A stretch of 6,811 bases of DNA, from assembly GCA_025964215.1 (NCBI GenBank), contig JAOPZG010000360.1:1-6811 (forward strand). Direction: 5' to 3'. This document shows, in pieces, positions 1 through 6,393 of the stretch. The number at the start of each line of letters is the position of its first letter. The stretch's first letter is position 1. The translations under genes and the position numbers were made by a program. The notes beneath the pieces are model-generated. The model had not been told where the DNA came from. It ran no database searches and saw nothing but the letters and a program-made list of their open reading frames with translations. The DNA comes from Conexibacter sp. GTDB taxonomy: Bacteria; Actinomycetota; Thermoleophilia; Solirubrobacterales; Solirubrobacteraceae.

Positions 1-579
1 CGAAGTGCCCCGGCCGGCGCCCGCAAGGTCGTCCTCATCGCCACCTCGACCGGCGGCCCGCGTGCCCTGGCCGAGCTGATCCCGCAGCTGCCCTCGCCGC
101 TCGGCGCCGGCGGGATGATCATCCAGCACATGCCCGCGGGCTTCACCGCCTCGCTGGCCCAGCGGCTGGACCGCGGAGCGACGCTCACCGTCCGCGAGGC
201 CGCCGGCGGCGAGCCGCTGAAGCCCGACACGTTGCTGCTCGCCCCGGGCGGCAGCCACCTGCGCCTGGCCGCCGACGGCGCTGCACGGCTCACCGACGAG
301 CCGGCGATTGGCGGCCTGCGCCCGCGCGCCGACCTCACGATCGCCGACGCCGCCGGCCTCTACGGCGAGCGGCTCCTGCTCGTCGTCATGACCGGCATGG
401 GCAAGGACGGCCTCGAGGGCGCCCGCGAGGTGCGGGCCCGCGGCGGCCGCATCATCGCCGAGGCCGAGTCGAGCTGCACCGTCTACGGGATGCCGCGGGC
501 GATCGTCGAGGCCGAGCTCGCCGACGTCGTCGTCCCGCTCTCCGAGCTCGCCGACGCGATCGTGGCGGAGGTCGCATGA
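1..579 (+). CDS. cheB: Chemotaxis response regulator protein-glutamate methylesterase CheB, 3' part (catalytic domain)
   Basis: The reading frame is open from base 1 and ends at TGA 577-579, giving 192 visible residues. This is the C-terminal methylesterase domain of CheB, which hydrolyses glutamyl methyl esters (and deamidates some glutamines) on chemoreceptors in the cytoplasm. The Ser-His-Asp triad is visible: Ser in TSTGGP (46-48), His in QHMP (127-129) and Asp in GMGKDG (406-408). The family block APGGSHLRL and the late YGMPRAI block are also present. The Ser-His spacing of 27 residues is close to the 26 of E. coli CheB. The N-terminal receiver domain and linker that CheA phosphorylates must lie left of the window; this is an edge cut, not a broken gene. 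The stop overlaps the cheR start by ATGA. Identification is very secure; whether a receiver domain is really attached cannot be seen. Confidence 0.95.
   Translation, partial: RSAPAGARKVVLIATSTGGPRALAELIPQLPSPLGAGGMIIQHMPAGFTASLAQRLDRGATLTVREAAGGEPLKPDTLLLAPGGSHLRLAADGAARLTDEPAIGGLRPRADLTIADAAGLYGERLLLVVMTGMGKDGLEGAREVRARGGRIIAEAESSCTVYGMPRAIVEAELADVVVPLSELADAIVAEVA
567..571 (+). promoter_or_regulatory. Ribosome binding site of cheR
   Basis: GGAGG lies 4 nt before the ATG at 576, inside the last codons of cheB. The spacing is short but the core is a perfect anti-16S match. It supports the ATG that overlaps the cheB stop as the true cheR start. Confidence 0.6.
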
Positions 580-1409
580 GCGTCGCGACCACCCCGCGCA
601 ACGAGGCGCGCCGCGACGCCGGCGACGAGTACGAGGCGTTCTGCCTGCTCTTTCGCCGCGTCTGCGGGATCGACCTGCTCCAGTACAAGCGCGGCCAGAT
701 GGAGCGGCGCATCCGCTCGTTCGTCGCCACCCGCGGCGCCCGCGACCTGCTCGCCTACGCCGCGACGCTGAAGAGCGACAAGGCCGAGCTCGAGCGCTTC
801 CTGGACCGCGTGACGATCAACGTCTCGCAGCTGTGGCGCAACCCGGAGCAGTGGGAGACGCTGGAGGAGACGATCCTCCCCGACCTCGCGGAGACCGCCC
901 CGACCCGCCCCAGCCGCGTCCGCGCCTGGAGCGCCGGCTGCTCCTACGGCGCCGAGGCCTACACCTTGGCCGCGATCGCCCGTCGCGCCATCCCGCGGTC
1001 GCTGGTCACGATCCTCGGCACCGACATCGACGCGCGCATGGTGGCCCGCGCCCGCACGGGGATCTTCAGCGCCGAGGACGCGCGCGACGCGCCGACCGCG
1101 ACGCTCGCCTCGCACTTCGCGCCGGCCGCCGACGGCAGGTGGCACGCCTCGGCCGAGCTCAAGCGGCTCGTGCGCTTCGAGCAGGGCGACCTGCTGCGCG
1201 CCGCGCCCGAGGCCGGGTCCTTCGACCTCGTCCTCTGCCGCAACACCGTCATCTACTTCAACGAGGACGTGCGCGACGCGCTCCACGGCCGGCTTGCCGC
1301 GAGCCTCCGCGCGGGCGGCCGCCTCGTCGTCGGCGCGACCGAGCGCGTCTCGGAGCCGGCCCGGCACGGCCTCGCGCCCGACTCCCCCTTCGTCTACCGG
1401 AAGATCTGA
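576..1409 (+). CDS. cheR: Chemoreceptor glutamate O-methyltransferase CheR
   Basis: This 277-residue protein is full length for CheR, the SAM-dependent enzyme that methylates receptor glutamates in opposition to CheB. Residues about 18-105 form the N-terminal helical domain, including INVSQLWRNPEQW (81-93), equivalent to the family's NVSxFFRN block. The SAM-binding domain follows: WSAGCSYGAEAY (118-129), the acidic TDID (149-152), QGDL (203-206), FDLVLCRNTVIYF (216-228) and GGRLVVGATE (247-256). Two usual positions differ: the family GEEPYS reads GAEAYT, and FFR reads LWR. I see no signal peptide or membrane segment. The start ATG overlaps the cheB stop (ATGA) behind a GGAGG, and the stop overlaps the cheA start (TGATG), so translation is probably coupled on both sides. 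There is no TPR or other C-terminal extension. Function is secure from the motif order and the neighbours. Confidence 0.95.
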   Translation: MSVATTPRNEARRDAGDEYEAFCLLFRRVCGIDLLQYKRGQMERRIRSFVATRGARDLLAYAATLKSDKAELERFLDRVTINVSQLWRNPEQWETLEETILPDLAETAPTRPSRVRAWSAGCSYGAEAYTLAAIARRAIPRSLVTILGTDIDARMVARARTGIFSAEDARDAPTATLASHFAPAADGRWHASAELKRLVRFEQGDLLRAAPEAGSFDLVLCRNTVIYFNEDVRDALHGRLAASLRAGGRLVVGATERVSEPARHGLAPDSPFVYRKI

Positions 1410-3421
1410 TGGACACCTCCGAGTACCTCCCGATGTTCCTGGCCGAGTGCCGGGAGAACCTCCAGGAGCTGAACCTCGCGGTCGTCCGCCTCGAGGAGGC
1501 TCCCGAGGACCGCGAGACGGTCGACGCCATCTTCCGCATCGCGCACTCGCTGAAGGGCATGGCGGCGACGATGGGCTTCGAGGGCATGGCGACCCTCACC
1601 CACAAGATGGAGGACGTCTTCGAGCTGCTGCGCCAGCGCGGCACCGGGCTGACCGGCGAGGTCGTCGACGTCCTGCTCGCCTGCCTCGACGCGCTCTCGG
1701 GCGCGGTCGACGCGATCGACTCAGGCGGCGCCGAGAGCCTCGACCCGGAGCTGCTCGTCGAGCGCCTCGGCGCCCTCGTGCGCGAGCGCGACGACCCGGA
1801 GGCCGTCGCCGAGGCGCCCGCCCCGGAGCTCGCGCCCGCCCGCCTCGCCGAGCTCGGCGAGGGCCGCACGGTCCTGGAGATCCACGCCGTCCTCGCCGAG
1901 GACGCGCAGATGCCGGCCGTCCGCGCGTTCCAGCTCCTCGCCGCCGCCGCCGAGCACGGCGACGTGCTGCGCTCCGCGCCGGCCGAGGCCGACATCGACG
2001 GCTTCGACGGCCGCGTCGTCGAGGTCCTGCTCGCCACCGACCACGAGGTCGAGGCGGTCGCGACCGCGCTGCGCTCCGTGCCCGACGTCGGCGACGTCCG
2101 CGTCGCCGAGGCGCGCGTCGCGCCGCTCGAGGACGTCGCCCCGCTGGCCGCCGTCGAGGAGGACGGCGCGCTCGTGCCGGCCGTCCCCGCGGCGCCGAGC
2201 GGCGGCAGGAAGGGCGGCCACCAGACCGTCCGCGTCGACGCCGAGCGGCTCGACCAGCTCATGCACCTGATGGGCGAGCTCGTCGTCCAGCGCACCCACG
2301 TCGAGGCGCTCAGCGCCGAGGCCGACGTGCCCGGCCTGGGCCAGGCGATGCAGGAGCTGACCCGCTCCTCGCATGCGCTGCAGGCCATGGTCATGCAGAT
2401 CCGCATGATCCCGATCGAGGCCGTCTTCATGCGCTTCCCGCGGCTCGTCCGCGACGTCGCGACCAAGCTCGACAAGCACGTCGAGCTCGAGCTCGTCGGC
2501 AAGGAGACCGAGCTCGACCGCACGGTCGTCGACGCGATCGGCGACCCGCTCGTCCACCTCATCCGCAACTCGCTCGACCACGGCCTGGAGACGCCCGCCG
2601 ACCGCATCGCGGCCGGCAAGGCGCCGACCGGCACGCTGACGATCGGGGCGCGCCACGCCGGCGGCTCGATCGCGATCACGGTCAAGGACGACGGCCACGG
2701 GATCAACCCCGAGAAGGTCGCGGCCGTCGCCGTGCAGCGCGGGCTCATCACCCGCGAGCAGGCCCAGCAGATCGACATGCGCGGCGCGATCGAGCTGCTC
2801 TTCGCGCCCGGCTTCTCCACCGCCGCCGAGGTCGGGGCCCTCTCGGGCCGCGGCGTCGGGATGGACGCGGTGCGCGACAAGATCCGCGAGCTCGGCGGGG
2901 AGGTGACGGTCACCTCGGTCCAGGGCGAGGGCACCGTCAACGAGATCCGCCTGCCGCTGACGCTCGCGATCATGTCCGCCCTGCTCGTCGAGGCCGGCGG
3001 CCAGCCGTTCGGCATCCCGCTGCAGCGCGTCGAGCGCACGATGCGCCTCGACGACCATCCCATCCGCTCCGTCGCGGGGCGCAAGATGCTCGTCCTCAAG
3101 GACGAGGCCCTGCCGCTGCGCCGCGCGGTCGACGTCTTCGGCGGCGCCGCGGGCAGCGGCGAGGAGGCCGACACCCACGTGGTGATCGTGCGCGGCCAGG
3201 AGGGCTCGATCGCCCTCTCGGTCTCCAAGCTCGTCGGCCAGCGCGAGCTGGTCACCCGCCCGCTGCCGCCGAACGTCGCCCAGGAGGCCGCGGTCTCCGG
3301 CGCGGCGGTCCTCTCCAACGGCGACATCGTCCTGCTCGCCGACTGCGACGCCCTGACCCTGAACACCCACCCGGCCCTGTCCGCGTCCGAGCGTCCCGTT
3401 GCGCTCGGCGCCGCCGTCTGA
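1409..3421 (+). CDS. cheA: Chemotaxis histidine kinase CheA (P1-P5)
   Basis: This 670-residue protein has the full class-II CheA layout. P1 (about 1-125) carries the phosphoryl-accepting His46 (1544-1546) in AHSLKGMAATMGF, with Glu68 of HKMED as the supporting acid. A Thermotoga-like P2 CheY-docking domain lies at about 153-236 (VLEIHAVL, AVRAFQLL, FDGRVVEV), followed by an Ala/Glu-rich linker. P3 dimerisation helices start near TVRVDAERLDQLM (273-285). P4 has the N box HLIRNSLDHGLE (383-394), G1 DDGHG (427-431), F box FAPGFST (465-471) and G2 GRGVGMDAV (480-488). P5, the CheW-like receptor-coupling domain, covers about 516-655. The kinase should therefore be active and pass phosphate to CheY and CheB. 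The usual GTTFTIRLPLTLAI stretch reads GTVNEIRLPLTLAI here. The ATG at 1409 shares its A with the cheR stop. An upstream in-frame extension inside cheR is ignored because its product is low-complexity and the family begins at MDTSEYL. Confidence 0.97.
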   Translation: MDTSEYLPMFLAECRENLQELNLAVVRLEEAPEDRETVDAIFRIAHSLKGMAATMGFEGMATLTHKMEDVFELLRQRGTGLTGEVVDVLLACLDALSGAVDAIDSGGAESLDPELLVERLGALVRERDDPEAVAEAPAPELAPARLAELGEGRTVLEIHAVLAEDAQMPAVRAFQLLAAAAEHGDVLRSAPAEADIDGFDGRVVEVLLATDHEVEAVATALRSVPDVGDVRVAEARVAPLEDVAPLAAVEEDGALVPAVPAAPSGGRKGGHQTVRVDAERLDQLMHLMGELVVQRTHVEALSAEADVPGLGQAMQELTRSSHALQAMVMQIRMIPIEAVFMRFPRLVRDVATKLDKHVELELVGKETELDRTVVDAIGDPLVHLIRNSLDHGLETPADRIAAGKAPTGTLTIGARHAGGSIAITVKDDGHGINPEKVAAVAVQRGLITREQAQQIDMRGAIELLFAPGFSTAAEVGALSGRGVGMDAVRDKIRELGGEVTVTSVQGEGTVNEIRLPLTLAIMSALLVEAGGQPFGIPLQRVERTMRLDDHPIRSVAGRKMLVLKDEALPLRRAVDVFGGAAGSGEEADTHVVIVRGQEGSIALSVSKLVGQRELVTRPLPPNVAQEAAVSGAAVLSNGDIVLLADCDALTLNTHPALSASERPVALGAAV

Positions 3422-3429
3422 CGACCTGT

Positions 3430-3436
3430 AGGGAAG
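3430..3436 (+). promoter_or_regulatory. Ribosome binding site of cheC
   Basis: AGGGAAG lies 8 nt before the ATG at 3445, in the 23-nt gap between cheA and cheC. It is an imperfect match but well spaced. This is the largest gap between genes in the window and the only place where cheC gets an independent initiation region. I see no promoter or terminator in it. Confidence 0.5.
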
Positions 3437-3444
3437 CCCCAGCC

Positions 3445-4029
3445 ATGACCGCATTCACCGACATGCAGCTCGACGCGCTCCGCGAGCTCGCCAACATCGG
3501 CTCCGGCAACGCCGGCACCGCGCTGAGCTCGATGCTCGGCAAGTCCGTCGACATCTCCGTGCCGACGGCCGCCGCGCTGCCGCTCGCCGAGGCCGTCGCC
3601 GTCGCCGGCGCGCCGGGCGAGCTGCGCTACGGCGTCGTCGTCCCGGTCGTCGGCGACTTCGAGGCGATCGTCCTGCTGCTCTTCCCCGAGCCCGACGCCC
3701 GCACGCTCTGCGGCATCTACGGCATCGAGCCCTCGACGCCCGACGGCCACTCGATGCTCGGCGAGGTCGGCAACATCCTCGGGACCAACTACATCAACGT
3801 GCTCTCGCAGATGGTGGACATGGTCATGGAGCCCGCGCCGCCGCAGGTCGTCGAGGACATGCTCGGCTCGATCCTCTCCTCGGTCCTGCTCGGCCGCGGG
3901 GACGGGATCGACGAGGCGCTGGTCCTCGACTCCGAGCTGATCGTCGAGTCCGAGCAGTGCTCCCTGTCCTTCCTGCTGCTGCCGAGCCACGGCGGCATCA
4001 AGCAGCTCCTGGAGCGGCTGGGCCTGTAG
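3445..4029 (+). CDS. cheC: CheY-P phosphatase CheC
   Basis: This 194-residue cytoplasmic protein is the usual length for CheC, which dephosphorylates CheY-P and binds CheD. Both copies of the CheC/FliY/CheX catalytic pattern (D or S, three residues, E, two, N, then P 23 residues later) are present exactly: Asp10-Glu14-Asn17-Pro40 and Ser103-Glu107-Asn110-Pro133. The two half-sites give the pseudo-twofold fold of the family. The N terminus (MTAFTDMQLDALRELANIG) matches CheC starts and lacks the FliM-type peptide and any SPOA domain, which separates it from FliM and FliY. The start ATG has a reasonable ribosome binding site. cheD begins 2 nt after the stop, fitting the known CheC-CheD complex in which CheC controls CheD deamidase and CheY-P strengthens the pairing. 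Both sites intact predicts a competent phosphatase. Confidence 0.95.
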   Translation: MTAFTDMQLDALRELANIGSGNAGTALSSMLGKSVDISVPTAAALPLAEAVAVAGAPGELRYGVVVPVVGDFEAIVLLLFPEPDARTLCGIYGIEPSTPDGHSMLGEVGNILGTNYINVLSQMVDMVMEPAPPQVVEDMLGSILSSVLLGRGDGIDEALVLDSELIVESEQCSLSFLLLPSHGGIKQLLERLGL

Positions 4030-4031
4030 CC

Positions 4032-4550
4032 GTGGAGACCGTCGTCCGCATGGGAGAGGCATCCGCCTCCGGCACGGCAGGGGACACCCTGGCGTGCATC
4101 GGCCTGGGCTCGTGCATCGGGCTGGCCCTGGTCGACCGCGGAACCGGCGTCGCCGCGCTGGCGCACGTCATGCTGCCCGACGCCGGGCAGCCCGACCCGC
4201 CGCAGCCGCACCGCTTCGCCGACCTCGCCGTCCCGGCGCTGATCGACCTGGCGCTCGCCACCGGCGCCCGGCGCACGCGCCTGGAGGCCGCCCTGGTCGG
4301 CGGCGCCGCGATGTTCCAGTTCGGCGGCAGCGGCCAGGACATCGGCCAGCGCAACACCACCGCGGTCGCCCGCCTCGTCGAGGCCTCGCGGATCCCGATC
4401 CGCGCGACCGAGACCGGCGGCAACAAGGGGCGCACCGTCCGCGTGACGCTGGGCGCCGACATCTCCATCACCGTCCGGGAGGCCGGGGGCCGCGAGCAGC
4501 AGCTCCTCGGCGGCTGGACGGGCACCGACGCGAAGGTCGTGTTCGCATGA
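4032..4550 (+). CDS. cheD: Chemoreceptor glutamine deamidase CheD
   Basis: The product is a 172-residue CheD, which converts specific receptor glutamines to glutamates and forms a complex with CheC. Visible family blocks are VRMGEA (5-10), GLGSCIG with nucleophile Cys28, AHVMLP with His45, GGAAMFQFGG near 88-97 and the late TGGNKGRTV. The Cys-His spacing of 17 equals that of Thermotoga maritima CheD (Cys27, His44). The third catalytic residue there, Thr21, aligns with Cys22 here (CIGLGSC against TLGLGSC). I chose GTG 4032 because it places the conserved V-x-M-G-E block at the expected distance from the terminus; no good ribosome binding site precedes it, so re-initiation after cheC (2 nt away) is likely. 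ATG 4050 is an alternative but would remove the first strand. The stop overlaps the fliM start (ATGA). Family assignment is secure; the exact start is less so. Confidence 0.93.
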   Translation: METVVRMGEASASGTAGDTLACIGLGSCIGLALVDRGTGVAALAHVMLPDAGQPDPPQPHRFADLAVPALIDLALATGARRTRLEAALVGGAAMFQFGGSGQDIGQRNTTAVARLVEASRIPIRATETGGNKGRTVRVTLGADISITVREAGGREQQLLGGWTGTDAKVVFA

Positions 4551-5524
4551 GCGGGTTCCTGGACGCGGGCGAGATCGAGAAGCTCTTCGCCCGCGCGAGC
4601 GAGGGCAACATGCCGCTGGAGGCGGAGGAGCGCGGCGGCAAGCGGGCCCGCTGGCTGCGCACCGTCGACTTCACCCGGCCGACGAAGTTCACCACCGACC
4701 AGGAGCGGCGGATCCGCCGCGCCATGGACACCTTCACCGAGCGCGCCGCCACGCGGCTGGTCGCCGAGCACCGCACCTCGATCGAGCTCGAGGTCATCGA
4801 CGTCGGCCAGTTCACGTGGACCAACGCGTTCGCGCAGGTCCCCGACGGCTCCGTCCACATCCAGATCGACACGGCGCCGCACGAGGGCCGGATGCTCCTG
4901 AGCGCCGAGCTGCCGGTCGTCCTCGTCGCGCTGGAGCGGATGCTCGGCGGCCGGACCGAGACGGCCGAGCGCGACCGCGAGCTCACCGACATCGACCTGA
5001 TGGTCGTGCAGCGGCTGTTCGGCACGATCGTCGAGGCGCTCTCCTCGGTCTGGTTCGACGTCTCGGAGATGACGCTCGAGATCGCGATGGTCGACACGCA
5101 GGCCGAGACCGTGCAGGTCGCCCCCGGCTCGGAGCCGACGCTCGCGCTGACGCTCGAGGCGCGCCTCGACGGCCTCTCCTCGACGATGGCGCTGCTGATC
5201 CCTTACGCCGCCATCGCCCCCGTCGCCCAGGCGTTCTCGCGCCACGACGAGGAGGTCACGACCCGCGACCCCGAGGTCGCCGCCGCCGTCAACCAGGGCC
5301 TCAGCCACGTCGAGGTCTCGCTGCGCGCCGAGGTCGCCGATACCCAGCTGACGCTCGCCGAGATCCTCGCCCTGCAGCCCGGCGACGTCATCCGCCTCGA
5401 CGCCAACGCCGACGCCGAGCTCACGCTCTTCGCCGACCGCACCCCCGTCCATCACGCGCGCGGCGGGCGCAGCGGCAAGCACCGCGCCGTCCAGATCACC
5501 GGTCCCGTGGAGATCACACCATGA
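4547..5524 (+). CDS. fliM: Flagellar motor switch protein FliM
   Basis: FliM is the C-ring protein that receives CheY-P and helps set rotation direction. The 325-residue product is normal length. Residues 5-14 (LDAGEIEKLF) match the N-terminal CheY-P binding peptide LSQxEIDxLL, so this is the likely docking site for the CheY encoded downstream. VDFTRPTKFTTDQERRI (40-56) is the family's DFxRPxxxxxxQ block. The middle domain (about 50-240) has the CheC-like fold but not the ExxN phosphatase residues (its helix reads LTDIDLMVVQRLFGTIVEAL), as expected for FliM. The C-terminal SPOA domain (about 252-325; VEVSLRAEVADTQLTLAEIL, LQPGDVIRLD) contacts FliN/FliY. The start overlaps the cheD stop with GAAGG 10 nt upstream, and the stop overlaps the next gene (ATGA). 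Placement directly before a FliN-domain gene and cheY fits a switch module. Confidence 0.95.
   Translation: MSGFLDAGEIEKLFARASEGNMPLEAEERGGKRARWLRTVDFTRPTKFTTDQERRIRRAMDTFTERAATRLVAEHRTSIELEVIDVGQFTWTNAFAQVPDGSVHIQIDTAPHEGRMLLSAELPVVLVALERMLGGRTETAERDRELTDIDLMVVQRLFGTIVEALSSVWFDVSEMTLEIAMVDTQAETVQVAPGSEPTLALTLEARLDGLSSTMALLIPYAAIAPVAQAFSRHDEEVTTRDPEVAAAVNQGLSHVEVSLRAEVADTQLTLAEILALQPGDVIRLDANADAELTLFADRTPVHHARGGRSGKHRAVQITGPVEITP
5509..5512 (+). promoter_or_regulatory. Ribosome binding site of fliY-like gene
   Basis: GGAG (within CCGTGGAGATC) ends 8 nt before the ATG at 5521, which overlaps the fliM stop. It supports this start over the in-frame upstream extension inside fliM. Confidence 0.55.
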
Positions 5525-6393
5525 ACGCCGAACAGGCACTGCTCCGCCTGGGCTCCTCGACCTCCGAGGCGGTCCAGGGCGTCCTCCAGATGTTCTCCCC
5601 CGAGGGCGTCTCGCCGGGCGACGTCCGCGTCGTCCCGCCGGACGAGTCCCCGTTCGGCGAGGCGATCTTCCCCGCGATCGCGGCCGACGTCGCCTACGTC
5701 GACGGCGTCACCGGCGGCAACGTGATGGTCATCGGCATCGAGGGCGCCCGGCGCCTGGCCGCGGCCATGATGGGCGTCGACCCCAACGAGGTCGAGTCCG
5801 GGGGCGAGCTCTCCGAGCTGGAGTTCTCCGCCGTCGGCGAGGCGATGAACCAGATGATGTCGGCCGCCGCGATGGCGACCAGCAAGGTCCTCGACGAGGA
5901 GGTCGAGATCGCGCCGCCGGTCGTGCGCCAGCTCGGCGCGGCGTCCGAGGGCGGCGACAGCTGGGAGCACCCCGGCCACGCCACGGCCGTGACCTTCAGC
6001 TTCTGCGGCGCGCCGTGCCTGCTCGTCCAGCTCGTGCCGAACGCGTTCATCGTGCGGATGACCCGCGCGCTGGACGAGATCACCGAGAGCCACGACGACG
6101 CGCCGCTCGGCGACGCGCTGCGCGACATCAGCGTCCGCGTCTGGGCCGAGCTCGGCCGCACGCGGATGCCCTCGGGCCGGATCGTCGCGCTGCCCAGCGG
6201 CGCGGTCGTCGAGCTCGACCGCGAGGTCGAGGCGCCGATCGACCTCTACGCCGACGGCATGCGCTTCGCCACCGGCCGGCTGCTCGTCACCGACGACGGC
6301 GGCCTCGCCGTGCGCGTCGAGACGGTGCTCGGAGCGACCACCCCAACTTCTCCTGTTCCCCCTGTTCCCACTCCCACGGAGGTTGCAGTCTGA
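5521..6393 (+). CDS. fliY: Flagellar motor switch protein, CheC-like domain fused to FliN/SPOA domain (FliY type)
   Basis: This 290-residue protein joins a CheC/CheX-like domain (about 1-190) to a FliN-type SPOA domain (about 198-270; VRVWAELGRTRMPSG, GAVVELD, APIDLYADG), the architecture of FliY, which sits in the switch complex and can dephosphorylate CheY-P. The second CheC-type active site is exact: Ser103, Glu107, Asn110 and Pro133. The first is degenerate: Ser12 and Glu16 are in place but Gln19 replaces Asn and no Pro falls at the expected position. The N-terminal FliM-like CheY-binding peptide of Bacillus FliY is absent; the protein starts directly in the CheC-like helix. At 290 residues it is shorter than Bacillus FliY (about 378). 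Residues 272-290 form a Pro/Thr/Val tail with unusual codon use. FliN is the alternative name; I prefer FliY because of the conserved phosphatase residues. Start and stop overlap fliM and cheY. Confidence 0.85.
   Translation: MNAEQALLRLGSSTSEAVQGVLQMFSPEGVSPGDVRVVPPDESPFGEAIFPAIAADVAYVDGVTGGNVMVIGIEGARRLAAAMMGVDPNEVESGGELSELEFSAVGEAMNQMMSAAAMATSKVLDEEVEIAPPVVRQLGAASEGGDSWEHPGHATAVTFSFCGAPCLLVQLVPNAFIVRMTRALDEITESHDDAPLGDALRDISVRVWAELGRTRMPSGRIVALPSGAVVELDREVEAPIDLYADGMRFATGRLLVTDDGGLAVRVETVLGATTPTSPVPPVPTPTEVAV
6352..6369 (+). repeat. Tandem 9-bp repeat in the fliY-like 3' end
   Basis: CCTGTTCCC occurs twice in exact tandem (6352-6360 and 6361-6369), encoding Pro-Val-Pro twice in the tail of the FliY-like protein. 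The unit is in frame, so copy number change would lengthen or shorten the tail without a frameshift. Confidence 0.85.
6378..6382 (+). promoter_or_regulatory. Strong ribosome binding site of cheY
   Basis: GGAGG (within CACGGAGGTT) lies 10 nt before the ATG at 6393, inside the end of the fliY-like gene. With cheR's, it is one of only two perfect GGAGG cores in the window, and it is much better spaced than cheR's. The surrounding sequence is less GC-rich than the rest of the window, so it should be more accessible. This supports a high translation rate for cheY (inference). Confidence 0.75.

Noticed and set aside
1..579. CheB without its receiver domain, as if truncated or a stand-alone methylesterase.
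   Set aside because: The frame is open at base 1, so the missing part is explained by the window edge; nothing in the sequence shows a real truncation.
833..1408. In-frame upstream extension of cheA through cheR, which would add about 190 residues.
   Set aside because: The added sequence is Arg/Pro-rich and overlaps conserved cheR motifs. CheA families start at the P1 helix, which begins at the ATG at 1409.
1294..3444. In-frame upstream extension of cheC through most of cheA.
   Set aside because: It is an out-of-frame shadow of cheA with Arg/Pro/Gly-rich low-complexity translation. The CheC fold starts at 3445, with a ribosome binding site.
3422..3444. Promoter or terminator in the cheA-cheC gap.
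   Set aside because: Only 23 nt long; it holds a plausible ribosome binding site but no -10/-35 pair or hairpin.
3957..4031. Upstream start for cheD at ATG 3957, inside cheC.
   Set aside because: The extra 25 residues have no counterpart in CheD proteins; the GTG at 4032 puts the conserved V-x-M-G-E block at the terminus as in known CheD.
1258..4062. A 934-codon open frame on the minus strand, opposite cheA and cheC, and similar long minus-strand frames at 1721-3454 and 3998-5539.
   Set aside because: In very GC-rich genes stops are rare in the other frames. The translated products are low-complexity Arg/Ser/Ala/Asp-rich sequence with no recognisable family, while the plus strand carries conserved genes throughout.
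4694..5266. Possible CheC-type phosphatase site in the FliM middle domain.
   Set aside because: The matching helix reads LTDIDLMVVQRLFGTIVEAL and lacks the spaced Glu and Asn, as normal for FliM.
4816..5520. In-frame upstream extension of the fliY-like gene through fliM.
   Set aside because: Its translation is Arg/Pro-rich shadow sequence, and the ATG at 5521 has GGAG 8 nt upstream and an ATGA overlap.
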